Source: Lumnitzera littorea (taxonomy: Eukaryota > Streptophyta > Magnoliopsida > Myrtales > Combretaceae). From it: a stretch of 64,000 nt of DNA. The position numbers were made by a program, and so were the translations under genes. Shown in pieces: positions 34,468 through 45,243 of this stretch; position 1 is the stretch's first letter, and each line of letters starts with the position of its first letter. The notes below the pieces were generated by a model. That model was not told the DNA's origin. It saw nothing but the letters and a program-made list of their open reading frames with translations, and did not search any database. Where the stretch lies: contig JAMXBB010000011.1 in NCBI GenBank assembly GCA_024138015.1, positions 39,971,115 to 40,035,114 on the forward strand, read 5' to 3'.

Positions 34468-36779
34468 GAATTTATGTAATTTGACTAATGCAACCTACAT
34501 CCATAAGTGGGAAGAGAAAATTCTATTCTTTAAGAGAAATTGATACTTAGTAAGTTGTACAAACCTAAAACCTGTTATATACATAATTCATAAAAGATTA
34601 GGTCGATTTATATCATAGGGACGCTTTATTCCTTACACCAGCCAATGAGTTGGTCCTTCCCCTTCCCTCACATTACAAACCTCACAAAAACTTCCTTTTT
34701 AGGTTGAACTCCAATAAAATAGCGACTTGGGTTAGGATTTGGATTAGGTCACAAAAATTTAAGGCACTCAACTTTTTTTAGAGACTTTACATTTAAAATA
34801 TGAAGGTTTTGTACCTAAGCATGTTAAGAACAACCATCAACAAATTAGCATTAAAATTATCGGTGGGAAAATATTTGCTTATTATCCTATTTATATTGCA
34901 TTTTATATATGTAAAAAGATTTGATTAATGATTTGACCAACAATAATTCTTAAAGCTTAATACGATAGAAAAATTCATTTAAAAAATAATTAAGAGTGAT
35001 CGATACACTTCATAAGAAGTTAAAAAAAAACTAAATTTTTACCTTTTTATTATGCATATATATTAAATGAAAATTAACTATTAATTTAGACAAAAATACA
35101 TTAATATATAAAACTTACATAACCTTTATGTCTAGTAAAAATAGATTGGAAAAATAATTGAATAAGAAATTATAAGCAAAGTAGAAAGAGCAACTTGACA
35201 TAAATATAAGTATTGTATTACTTCTTTTTATGACAATTTTGTGTGATTATAACATTAGCAATATTAAAAAAAGAGAATATTATTTTGAATATAAATTATT
35301 AGGTAATCAATTATTTAATAATTTGTATTCAATTTTGTAACATTAATTGTAAAAAAAAAATTACTAAATCAAGCCATATAATTAGTATTATTTATTAGTA
35401 CTTTATGTTAAAAGACTAGAATACTTGTAAAATGGATAATTTAATTATTTTTATAGCATTACATATAAAAGTTAGCAATTTAAGAGAATTTATTAAGTTG
35501 GATTTGATTTGTATTAATGAATTTAATATTATTGGTTGTTGTAGAAAAAAAAGTTTAATAAATATGAAAAACAAATGTTATTGAAGTAATAAATACATCT
35601 TAAAAAGAACATATAATAAGCATGGGATTTGAACTTAAGACCTTATGTTTGTAAAACAAAATATTTAACCACTATACTATGCTTTATTTTATTTCCTAAC
35701 TTAGCTCTTTTAAATATATATTTAGTATATATATATATATATTAAATTTTAGAAAATAGCGAGATGGTGAAAGAAAAAGCAATTGTTAGACAATGTGATG
35801 ATTATGTTCAAAAGAGCAAGTAGATTTTAATAGAGAAGTAATAATTGATAATTTAACATTTTCCTTTATTATTATTATTTTTGGCCGAAATTTGACCTTT
35901 TTCTCAAGATAACAACATTACAATTATTAAAATCAACTAAATCATATTAAAGATACTAAAATTTACGTTTTCAAGAAATGAAAACCGACAACAATGTATT
36001 TTGAAATAGATTTTCAATTATATATTTAACTTTTAAAGTGTTTGAAAAATTCAATGATTAATTAAAGTGGTACCAAACTACCTGTATCAAATATGAGCTA
36101 AAAGGGAGGAGTTATGGAGTATTTTAGATTTATTCGGATTATATCTAGAGGCCTTTTGAATGAATCCTGGTTGAGAGAAGAATAGACTTTTGAAGACCAA
36201 AGGTCTATACACTTGTGAAAAGATTTGGACATTTTGGTAAATTTTGCAAAATGCTATTTTTGAAAGACTTGCAACCTAACTAATTTTTTAAAGCATTTCA
36301 AGCATTAATATCATATCAATTAGTGATTAAAGATTTAGGTTAGTTTGCTATAAATCTAAACATGATTTAGTAGACAAGATTCAAACTTCAAGAATTGTGA
36401 CTTATAAGAAGAGTCATTTACTTGAAAAATAACTTAAGGAATATAAATATGTTGCATCTTAATTTTATTCAAAATTTACATAATTATCTACACTTCCTCT
36501 CAAATAACTTATAATAAAGCCATTACATCTCATATGTATCCTTTCTTATGGTTTGATACTTGAGACTTTGCTATTAAAGTTTCAAAACTTAATATATCTT
36601 GGGTAAATTATGTACTCAAACTCTTAAGAAACTTTGCTCAAGTGGTGTAAATTTGTTGAGGAAAATGATCAAATTCATGCCTCTTAATCATTTAGTCTTA
36701 TTGTTTCATAAAGAGAGAATTACAATATTCTTAACAATCTTAGCGAATTTATGATCATAGCTAGTGAAGCAATGTGGTT
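34468..36779. other. Very AT-rich intergenic DNA
   Basis: No coding content. It contains the tRNA-like sequence listed next and a TATA run near 35720-35742. Otherwise nothing is recognised. Confidence 0.5.
35618..35684 (-). tRNA. tRNA-like sequence (tRNA pseudogene or SINE head)
   Basis: On the minus strand, TAGTATAGTGG (35669-35679) matches the pol III A box TRGCNNAGTGG at 10 of 11 positions, and AGTTCAAATCC (35625-35635) matches the B box GGTTCGANTCC at 9 of 11. The first seven bases AAGCATA can pair with the last seven CATGCTT at six positions, like an acceptor stem. The T-stem does not pair well and the anticodon cannot be assigned. Both B-box mismatches are G-to-A. It is most likely a decayed tRNA or the head of a SINE; no 3' SINE body was recognised. 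Confidence 0.5.
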
Positions 36780-36813
36780 CTTAGAGTAATGAATCAAGAT
36801 TTCATCAGGCTTG

Positions 36814-37375
36814 GTATGTTTAATGGGACAAGATTTAGTCATTGGAGGATAAGATGCTCTTTCTACTATATGTGTAAATATTGTGTATATGCTTAATCTA
36901 ATTGTACAGCCATTTAAGAGTTGAAGAAAGATATAAGTCTAAAAGAGAGAGAGCTAAGTTAAAGGAAGTAAGGATAAAAAGAGCAAATTATAAATTTGCA
37001 TGTAGGGGTTATATTCTCAACACCTCCTTAGAAAATTCCTTGATACAATTGTCATGTGATTAGTAGATTGGAAAGCATTAGAAGAGAAGCACAGTAATGA
37101 GAGACTAAGAATAGACAAGCTCTAGATGTCAAAATATTTTAAGTTTCATATGATTGATAATATCCTTATTCTAGATCAAGTTTATGAGTTGCGCATTCTT
37201 GTTAATCAGCTACGGATTTATGTGTTGTTATTCTTAAGTCTCTTGAAATGTAGGAAATATTGTCAAGTTACTCCTACTTGGAATGATTATAGGAAGAAAC
37301 TACTTTACACGATTATAAATTTCACTATTAAGAAGATTCTGAGGCATATATATATTTAGGAAGAATCTCGAATGT
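36814..37375 (+). pseudogene. gag: Copia gag remnant (UBN2-type)
   Basis: MFNGTRFSHWRIRCSFYYM at 36817 fits the copia gag start (F.GtNFs.W), and the open stretch 37126-37359 contains YELRILVNQLRI, LPTWNDYRKKLLYTI and FTIKKILRHIYI, the pattern of the UBN2 gag domain (L...LP.sW.df...L.h........L...L.ieE). Several stops separate the two parts. Confidence 0.75.
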
Positions 37376-37439
37376 GTGATGGCTTTAAAATGAACTATAT
37401 GGAAGATGCAAAATCAAGAACCCTAAAAAGAAAAGGAAG

Positions 37440-37520
37440 GCTAGAGAATTGGTAAAGTGAAGGTTCATGTGTTTTATAATTATAATAAAGAAAAGGCACT
37501 ATGCTAAGGAGTGCATTTTC
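37440..37520 (+). pseudogene. Copia zinc knuckle, cysteines lost
   Basis: VFYNYNKERHYAKECIFTKK aligns with the usual CFNCGKKGHYAKEC. The first two cysteines read tyrosine or are lost and the His and last Cys remain. The change from TGT to TAT is G-to-A. Confidence 0.65.
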
Positions 37521-37687
37521 ACAAAGAAGAGTAAGAAAGAGTTATCTATAGGTACTGTAAAATTGGTAGAATGCCCAAACAGTATTGCTATGGTGAACAA
37601 TGAATCGAGTCTCTTCATTTTGGTATAGACATAGTAATAACAGTCAAATTCGATGAATACTTAATAGGTTTAAGTGCAGTAGTACAT

Positions 37688-38029
37688 GTGTGCAACAATC
37701 AACACCAACTTAAAAGTTTCAAAGCTACGAAAGATCGTGAAGTTTTTATGAGAAATGGTAATTTAATAAGTGTGAACAGAATAAAAATTTTCACATATAG
37801 AAAGAAATTAAGCTTAATGAATGTCTTATACGTTCTAGATATGAAAGGATGTCTAGTTTCCCTAGGATTGTTATATAAGAAGGGATTTGAAATTGCAATC
37901 AATTTTAATAAGTTCATACTTATAAAAAGGGATGCATATGTAGGGAAGGGCTATGTTTCTAATGGAATTTTCCAACTTAGAAATCTATCTACATTGTTGA
38001 TTCTTGTGATTATTGACAAGGTAGATTAG
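37688..38029 (+). pseudogene. Copia pre-integrase region
   Basis: This is the longest open copia stretch (113 codons). KLSLMNVLYVLDMKGCLVSL and GLLYKKGFEIAINFNKFIL match the gag-pre-integrase block (LtLknVLYvPeirrNLvS...L...G.....) and VGKGYVSNGIFQL matches its end. It lies between protease and integrase in copia polyproteins. Confidence 0.85.
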
Positions 38030-38640
38030 GACATATCAATTTTAATATATTATAAAGAGATACCACGAATAAATGTGAAGTTTGTATCCAAGCCAAATCA
38101 TGAGGAAATCATTTCCATAAGTAGGAAGGACGCGTAAATTCTTGGTTTAATCCATGAATTGAACGAAAAATTAATTAGTGAGGAAAAGAGATTATTTAAA
38201 TTTGTATTGATGACTGTTTATGTTTTACTTATATGTACTTATTAAAACATAAAAACGAAGCATTTGAAATGTTTAAGCACTACAAATTGGAAATAGGAAT
38301 ATAGATGATAAGGGGACTAAATGCTTGGATTTCTCAATGAATTTAACTAATTTCGTGTAGAACATGAAATTGTGCATCAATGTACTATTTCATATATACC
38401 ACAACAAAATAGGTTAGGGGAATGTAAAAGATCAAGCCTTATTAGACATGGCTAATTCAATAATACTTAGAATTGCCTTTTAATTTATAGGGAGATGCAT
38501 CTCATGTTTTGAATATAACTCCATCTAGATCATTAGGTTTTGCTACACATGAAAAATGGAGAGGAAGGAAACCTTATATGAAATATTAAATGTGTGGAGA
38601 TACATAGCCTATTAGAGTGATGATAATCATATCGAAATTT
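38030..38640 (+). pseudogene. Copia integrase remnant
   Basis: LGHINFN followed by NKCEVCIQAK is the HHCC zinc-binding part. VYVLLICTYLLKHKNEAFEM then matches the core (Y..vY.L..K.ea...F), and VEHEIVHQCTISYIPQQN matches the block H.....PYtPQQNG before the catalytic Glu; NRLGECKRSSL aligns with GvaErkNrtL. Frameshifts and stops occur throughout, and no intact catalytic triad can be read. Confidence 0.8.
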
Positions 38641-39036
38641 TTCTTTTGAATAAGCATATGAAACAGTTCATTTCAACTATGGTTGGACATGCTTTTGACG
38701 ACCACTTAGTAGCAATTGGAGTATTCTTACAATAACAAATATTTTGACGCACACCTTCTTGATAAAGTATCAAAACTCTTATCATTTTTCTAGCCCATTA
38801 TAGAGTGTTTTATTCTACATATCCTATGCCATAACACCACTACCACGACCCCCCTACCCTCTAAAAAAAAAAAGATTAAAAGAAAAGGAAAAAACCTAGT
38901 ACTAAGGCCTTGAAAGGAAAATTTGTTGGTTGTTCTTAAAAGATATAGGATATTAAATTTAGAACATAATGCCATAGTTGAAACCCAAGATATAAAATTT
39001 ATAGAGAAGAAAATTTGTAGTGATATAGTTTAATAC

Positions 39037-39854
39037 TGAAAATCTCCTTACTAGACAACAAGATATAAAACTTAAGGATTCTAATAAGAGGAATAATATA
39101 TAAGTAAAATATAGAGACTACTCTAGAGCCTAGAAGAAGGAAGAAAGCAAGAATAGGTAAGAATTTAGATCCTAGACTTTTAGATTAATATGCTCTTAAC
39201 TTCTCAAAGAAAGGTTGTAAAAATTATGTAATTTGAAAATCCTTATATTATTAGTGTTTGTATAGATTGTAAGATGTATAATGAAGCTATGGCTTTAAGG
39301 GATGTAGCTCTTTGGAAAGAGGTGATAAATGATGAAATAAATTCTTTATTGTCTAATAATACTTGAGTTTTATTTAAATTGCTGCAAAAATGTCTAAGGC
39401 AACAAGTTAAGTGAGTGTTCAAACATAAATAAAATTTAGATGGTATGAAAATCTCTTTACCACACAATAAGATATAAAACCTAGGGATTTCAATCAAAGG
39501 AATAATATAGAAGTAAAATATAGAGACTACTATAGAACCTAGAAGAAGGAAGAAAGCAAGAATCGGTAAGAATTTTGATCTAAGATTTTTAGATTAATAT
39601 GCTCTTAGCTTCTCAAAGAAAGTTAGTAAAAATTATGTAATATGAAAAATCTTCATATTATTTAGCGTTTATATAGATTGTAAGATGTATAATGAAGCTA
39701 TGGCTTTAAGGGATGCTGCTATTTGGAAAGAGGTGATAAATGATGAAGTAAACTCTTTATAGTCTAATAATACTTGAGTTTTATTTAACTTTCTGCAAAA
39801 ATGTCTAAGGCAACAAGTTAAGTGAGTGTTCAGACATAAATAAAATTTAGATGG
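39037..39854 (+). repeat. Tandem duplication (about 410 bp) of the start of copia RT
   Basis: 39037-39445 is repeated at 39446-39854 with a few point changes and one or two indels. Both copies encode KMYNEAMALRD, WKEVINDE and SLLSNNT, the segment that opens copia RT (EA...W..A...E...L..N.tW). Only the second copy continues into the rest of RT. Two minus-strand frames here (39243-39497 and 39669-39863) are antisense shadows of the two copies. Confidence 0.92.
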
Positions 39855-40480
39855 TTTTTGCAAACTTTCAAGGTAAGATTACTAGTTAAAGGATTTAAAT
39901 AACGAGAAGGAATAGATTATTTTTGTGCCTATTGCCTATGCTCCTATAACTAGAATAACTTATATAAGTGTGTTATTAGTACTTGCATGCATTAATTGAT
40001 ATATGTACATCAAATGGATGTTAAAACAATCTTCTTATTGCTGACCATAAGGAAGAAGTATATGTATACCTAGAACAACTAGAAAACTTTATGCTACTAG
40101 AGAATGGTAAAAGCAAAAAAGGCTTGCAAATTAGTCAAGTCATTTTATGGACTTAAATATGCTTTAATAGAGGCATAAGAATTTTGATTCTATAATCTTA
40201 ACATACAGTTTCAAGCACAATATTGCTTACAAGTATATATATTCAAAGTATACAAAAGAGTGTGGTGTTATCATTAGTTCATATGTTGATGATTTATTAT
40301 TATTTCAAACAAATATGGTTAGCATTAATGAAATTAAGAAGCAACTTACCTTGATGTTTAAGATGAAAGATGTAAATAAGGTAGATTTAATATTGGGTAT
40401 TGAAGTGTTGAAACAAAGCGGAGGCATTGTGTTGAGGCAATCTCATTTTATTGAGAAACTTCTTAATAACTTTAAACACT
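39240..40480 (+). pseudogene. Copia reverse transcriptase remnant
   Basis: After the duplicated start, IDYFCAYC...VHQMDVKTIFL matches YF.TyaPV...I.QmDVktAFLnG, and CKLVKSFYGLKYA matches the CkL.ksLYGLkQaPr block. SYVDDLLLF carries the catalytic YVDD motif, intact at 40282-40293. MKDVNKVDLILGIEV matches the following MkDlGea..iLGI block. Stops and frameshifts are frequent. RT copies the element RNA into DNA; this one cannot be made. Confidence 0.88.
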
Positions 40481-40539
40481 TAATAGAGAAATAGTATTTG
40501 ACTCCTTATGACCTTCATTTCAAGTTAGTGAAAAGCTTG

Positions 40540-41110
40540 AGTAAAGGAGTGGCACAATTAGAATATGCAAGCAATAGTGGGGGCTTGATGTATGCTTTAT
40601 ACTACACTAAACCTAATTTGGCATGTAACGTGAGCAAACTGTTAAGATATACTAGTAACCCTAGTATGGACTGCTAGACTTTTGTTTTTAGAGTTTTTTA
40701 TTGTTTCATGAAAACCATGAATTTTGGATTAATCTATGTTGACTTTTCAACTACATTGGAATATTATTCAATTGTAAGTTGGATAATAAGTGCTAGTGGT
40801 ACAAACTTAATGTGTAGATAGATATTTGCCTTGGGTAGTGAAGTATTAGTTAGGCATCTATGAAGTATACGTATTTCTTGTATTCTACCATAAAGACTAA
40901 GTTTATAGCACTTATCAGTTGTTTCATGCTTTTATCATGGTGAAGCCATAATGTCTCAAGCCTACACTAAGATTTATGTTGGAAAGTCTTAAGCATAAAG
41001 GGCCGATATAAGATATAAATATACTAAAGAGCTAATAAGGGATTGAATTTTAATCACCACTTACGCTAAGACTAGTAATAACTTAGTAGATCTTTTAGTA
41101 GAATAATTAT
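40540..41110 (+). pseudogene. Copia RNase H remnant
   Basis: AQLEYASNSGGLMYALYYTK matches the connection region (Yr..vGsLmYa..tRPD), LLRYTSNPS matches sRf...P, and later FALGSEVLV and the stretch ending TKELIRD and NNLVDLLVE match the end of copia RNase H (aDi.TK.l). This marks the 3' end of the polyprotein. Confidence 0.75.
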
Positions 41111-41149
41111 CCATATTCTAATTGTAGAAGTTGTGTGTTATGAAGTGTT

Positions 41150-41451
41150 GGTGTTGTGATGAGACTTAGCTTTACTATTGAGTGTTTGTAGTGTTGTGGG
41201 TAGTTGTGTGAGGTTGTTGCAAGTACTCTATTATGTTTAGTAGAATGCTCTATTCTACCCTATTTTTGAGATAGAAAAATAGAGCAATTACTAAAAACTT
41301 AGCAGTTTATAGGATTATTTGGTATGTTCGTGAGATTGAAGTAAGTTGAGTAGTATTGGCTTAGTTCTTGTTGTAGTTGTTGTTGGGTTATGTTGTGTTT
41401 GAGGTATATAGATTCATTAGTTAAGTGAAAACTAACAATTGTTGCAGAAGA
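41150..41451 (+). other. Probable 5' leader of gypsy element 2
   Basis: The G/T-rich text with repeated GTTGT words and TGCTCTATT resembles the leader of gypsy element 3 between its PBS and gag (about 56945-57170). It is separated from its gag by the solo LTR that follows. The PBS and 5' LTR of element 2 were not found; copia sequence lies immediately to the left. Confidence 0.4.
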
Positions 41452-42868
41452 TGACTGATCAAAAGAAAGGGGGGGTGGGGGTGGGGGTGTGGGGTTTTTA
41501 GATGGTTATGAAAACATCCTCTTTTGATTACTTAGAGGAAATGACGTGTAAAACATTATAAAATAATAAATTAAATAAGAAAATAAAGAAAGAAAGGGAA
41601 CGAGAAGATTGGACAAGTGAATTATAATGCTTGGGCTTCATGCTTATTGTACTCTTCTAGTTCTACTGCCGTGGACTTAGTATTCTATATTGGTATCGGT
41701 CCACTATCCACTTTAAAACTTCAATCGAAAGAGAATATAGTTACAATTTATCTCCCTATACCGTCTCTTGCCTAACATAAATATGTAGAATATAAGTGTA
41801 ATCTCTTTCCTAACAATTAACCTAATACTCAAAGTATATGAAAGTCATATGAATAGCAAATCCTCTTATTTTTCTTCTTTTTCCTTTTAGAGTGTACATA
41901 TTGCATATAGAAGTTATAGAACTATGTGTTTAAAATTTTTGAAATGCCTTGCTTATATTTTCTCCTTAGATAACTCTCTTTGTTGAATATGTAGATAATA
42001 TCTTGATGAATCTTGAAAAATCTTCAAGTAGCCATTTGGAGCTTGTTATCCTTGATCTGTGGAAGCAAATCTTCTAGCCATTTGATTTATAAATTGAATG
42101 ATAATTTACTGATATTGTTGTAAAACTGGTTCATACAAATTCTTAAATAATTTTAATTCTTTAGCTTGTAATAATAATAGAGTCTTTTGAAATTGAATTC
42201 AAAAACTAATATTTCTTCCTAAAATCTTAAGGCATATCTTCAAAGGTTGTTAATTTGAATTTTAAACATGATCCTTTTGTAGCCTCAAATGGATTATTGT
42301 GCACATGATGAGCACCAAATATCTTACTAGATTGTTCCTCAAAACCGCATGAAATCCTCTCTAAATTTGCAATTTGAATTTAAATAAAGATATGCTATAA
42401 ATTGAAGATTTAACCTTATGCTTGAAGTCATCCTTGATCCGCATAAATATTATTGATATCTCGACATATATGGTTGTAATAATCTAATGAAGTCAAATTC
42501 AAATCAATCCTATCATGAACTCTTCTAGATAAGCTTGTCTTCAAATAATTAATATTTATCCTCCTTAATCCCCATTGTTATGTGTCCTACTTAGTGAAAT
42601 GCATTGACCATATTACCCAGATACATCCAATAAGTAGAGCCAGGCCTTCAATACGTAAAAAATCTAACTTAACATCTATTTTGTACGGTTTTGTCCAAAT
42701 ACTACATTGCCTAGACTCTGATTAATTCTTTGACTTATCCTTTGATTCTTTCAACATGACTTAATTCAAAAGGTTAATTATATACAATGTCCTATTTACT
42801 TAACACACTTGTCAATTATCTTTAATCCATTTTTGTTATTATCAAAACAATAAAGAGATAACTCAACA
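41452..42868 (-). mobile_element. Sirevirus-like copia solo LTR (copy B), minus strand
   Basis: The right end is the complement of TGTTGAGTTATCTCTTTATT followed by GTTTTGATAATAACAAAA, a typical Sirevirus LTR start. The left end has the G-rich tract found at the same place in other copies. The order of blocks follows copy A at 17010-18607. Gypsy leader lies on the left and gypsy gag on the right, so this LTR was inserted into gypsy element 2. No target duplication could be read confidently. Confidence 0.7.
41469..41494 (+). other. G-quadruplex-type tract in solo LTR copy B
   Basis: Four G-runs of 4-8 bases are separated by one to three bases (G8 T G5 T G5 TGT G4). The tract meets the usual G3+N1-7 pattern on the plus strand, which is antisense to the LTR. 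Confidence 0.85.
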
Positions 42869-42959
42869 CAGCTTATAAAGTTCGATAAGACCGAAGGCAA
42901 TTCCTACCTCAATAAGCCTAAGGTAGAAAAGTAGGAAGACAGGCTCATTGCATGATAAG

Positions 42960-43830
42960 TTTAGAAGACGTAGAGGAAGGAGAAGAAGAGGAGTATTACG
43001 AAGTAGAAGAGAAGGCTCATGCACCACGAGCTGCCAACCTAATGAAGCTCTAAATTCTAACCTTTAATGGTATTGGTGATGATGATGAGTATCTTGACTT
43101 GGAAGAGAAGGTTGAAAGAATTTTTTACTACTACTAATATGAGGATTATGACAAAGTTAGAATGGCCGCCTTCAAATTTTCAAGATATGTACAATGTGGT
43201 GGAAGGGTTTTTCAACCATAAAGGCAAGGTTTATTTCGGATTCCTACGTAAAGGATACATTTGCTTGACTACAAGAGCTAAAGTAGGGAGGCTACACTGT
43301 TGATGAATATGCGTGGGAGTTTAAAATGCTAATGATTCGTGTTGTGAGGTCAACGAGCCATGAGCTTGAACAGTGTCAAAATTCCTTACTGGTTTGAGGT
43401 ACGAGATCCAAGATGTTGTTGATCTCTAATAATTCACTAAACTTGATGTGGCTATAAGGATTGCCTAATGCTTGAAAAGATGAAGAAGGAACAAACTTAG
43501 TTGAGCATTAGCAAGCTAACATGTTTTGTCCACTCGACCTATTCAAGGCAGCAATTAAGGTCAACCTAATATTGAACTTAGTATGAGATAGGAGGTTCGC
43601 TTTGATAAAAAAGGTTGTCTTTTCGAGAAGGATGCATTAAGGAGGTTTAAGAAGGGTTAACATCAGGAAGAAAGACATGCAAGATTAAGTGCTTCAAGTG
43701 CTAGAGTTTTAGACATATTGATGCCCAATGTCCGAATCGATGTATTATGGTCATTAAAGGAAAAGTCCTAGCCTTTGCAGTTGATAATATTAATGAAGAG
43801 CATGAGGAGATTGTTAAAGTGAAGGAGAGT
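42960..43830 (+). pseudogene. gag: Gypsy element 2 gag remnant
   Basis: LTFNGIGDDDEYLDWEEKVE followed by RIF matches the gypsy gag opening (I..F.G..dpd.YL.WE.k.e..F), and AAFKFS plus YAWEFKML fit further down. The 78-codon stretch at 43067-43303 is part of this region in a shifted frame. A zinc knuckle follows near 43700: KCFKC, a stop, SFRHIDAQCPN, which is CX2CX4HX4C with one residue replaced by TAG. Confidence 0.8.
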
Positions 43831-43959
43831 CCTTAGAAGGAAAATGATAAGTTTGTTGAAGAAGAAGTTAATATTGAGGACTTAGACAAGCTAACTCTAG
43901 TTGCCTATTGTTCTATGAGCTTGAAGCCATCCATCGAAGGTGAGTAAAGGGAGAATTTG

Positions 43960-44300
43960 TTTCATATTACTTGCAATGTCAAGGACCAAGTCTGTGCATT
44001 AAGTTGTGGATAGTGGTAGCTACACCAATGTTGTATCTACCGGCCTTATTTAGAAATTGAAGTTGTCAACTTCATTACACTAAGGCCATAAAAGTTACAT
44101 TAGTTGATTAAGAAAGGTGTGCTTTATGTATCTTAATAGGTACTCCTACTAATCTCTAGAGGTAACTATTCTAATGACATCCTTTGTGTTATCTAACCTA
44201 TGTGCGCATCACACATGTTGTAAGGTTGACCTTGGTTATTCCATCAAAGGGTCATACATGATGGGTACAGCAACACTTATTCATTTAAGAAGGATGGGAG
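43960..44300 (+). pseudogene. Gypsy element 2 protease remnant
   Basis: VVDSGSYTNVVS near 44003-44038 matches the active-site block of this family, where DSGSCTNVAS is usual. Asp-Ser-Gly is intact here and the following Cys has become Tyr. In front of it LFHITCNVKDQVCA matches the domain start in a shifted frame. This is the only one of the four gypsy/Tat proteases in the window that keeps its active-site glycine. Confidence 0.75.
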
Positions 44301-44559
44301 GAAGATTACCTTAAACCTAACATCTCCAAGCTAAGTTAGTAAGTTACAGGCTAAATTAGCTCACAATTCAAAGAAGGCCTTAGTCCTTAGTTGTTCTTAG
44401 CTAAGGGAGGCCATGTGATCATATGAGGCAACCTTTTTGTTAAAATGAAGGTTGTTGGAATTGGGAGAGCAGAATAGTTTGCTTGATGGGGTTAGAAAGT
44501 GGATTGACGAACTTGTCGATCTATTTCTTGAAGAGTTACCTAAAGATTTACCTGATATC

Positions 44560-45243
44560 GAGAAATAGAACACTACATTGACTTAGTGCTAAGTGCTACC
44601 TTACCCAACAAACTAGCTTATAGGATGAACCTTGAAAATGTCGTTAAATTATAGAGGCAAGTTAATGAATTGATTGAGAAAGGCTATGTGAGGGAGAGCC
44701 TTAGCCTATGTATAGTCCCAGCATTGCTTGTGCTGAAAAAGGATGGAACATGGGGGATGTATGTAGACAACCGAGCTGTTAACAAAATGATAATCAAATA
44801 GAAATACCCCATTCTCTACCTTTATGACATATCGGATGAGTTGCATGGAGCCTTCATTTTTAGTAAGATCAACCTTAAATCTAGTTGTCACTAGATTTAG
44901 ATGAGGATAGGAGATGAATGGAAGACATCATGAAAAACTCATAATGGGTTGTACGAGTGGTTAGTCATGTTGTTCGACTTATCTAATGGCCCCAATACTT
45001 TCATGAGGTTGATGAAACATATGCTTCAAGATTAGATTGAAAAGTTTTGTGGTCTATTTTGATGATATCTTGATCTATGGCCCTGATTTATTGAGCTATT
45101 TAGATTACCTTTGAGCTATATTTGATGCGTTGCGAGTCGAGAGGTTATTTGGCAATTTAAAAAAATGTTATTTCTATTAGGATTTTCCTAGGGTGTATCG
45201 TTGGTAAGGGAGGCCTACGAGTAGATAGTGAGAAGATTTAAGT
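44560..45243 (+). pseudogene. Gypsy element 2 reverse transcriptase (interrupted)
   Basis: RESLSLCIVPALLVLKKDGT matches the RT opening (ResmSPcAvPalL..KKDG.wRmCvD), YVDNRAVNKM and AFIFSKINLKS follow, and RIGDEWKTS and GLYEWLVMLFDLSNGPNTFM match the thumb-side blocks. The catalytic block VVYFDDILIYG is intact near 45049-45081. After LKKCYFY the sequence runs to about 45243 and then meets a copia LTR. Frameshifts and stops are present. The next RT block (SF.GL.SFYHRFI) is at about 52508. Confidence 0.85.

Larger units (their letters stand above)
36780..41110 (+). mobile_element. Ty1/copia element, full pol order but dead
   Basis: The order gag, zinc knuckle, protease/pre-integrase region, integrase, RT, RNase H is that of copia elements (integrase before RT), all on the plus strand. 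LTRs could not be identified on either side; the 3' side meets gypsy leader sequence near 41150. Frameshifts and stops occur every few dozen codons. The pre-integrase text fits the Tork/TAR type rather than Sirevirus, which is a judgement from memory. It contains a tandem duplication at the beginning of RT. Confidence 0.85.
42869..45243 (+). mobile_element. Ty3/gypsy element 2, proximal half (gag-PR-RT)
   Basis: Plus-strand gag, zinc knuckle, protease and most of RT occur in gypsy order and stop near 45243, where a minus-strand copia element begins. The missing C-terminal part of RT, RNase H and integrase reappear on the same strand from about 52400, so this is one element interrupted by insertions. 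Its gag and protease resemble those of element 3 at 56377-59205. Confidence 0.85.

Noticed and set aside
39243..39863. Pair of similar minus-strand ORFs (39243-39497 and 39669-39863) as a gene duplication
   Set aside because: They are antisense shadows of the tandemly duplicated start of copia RT.
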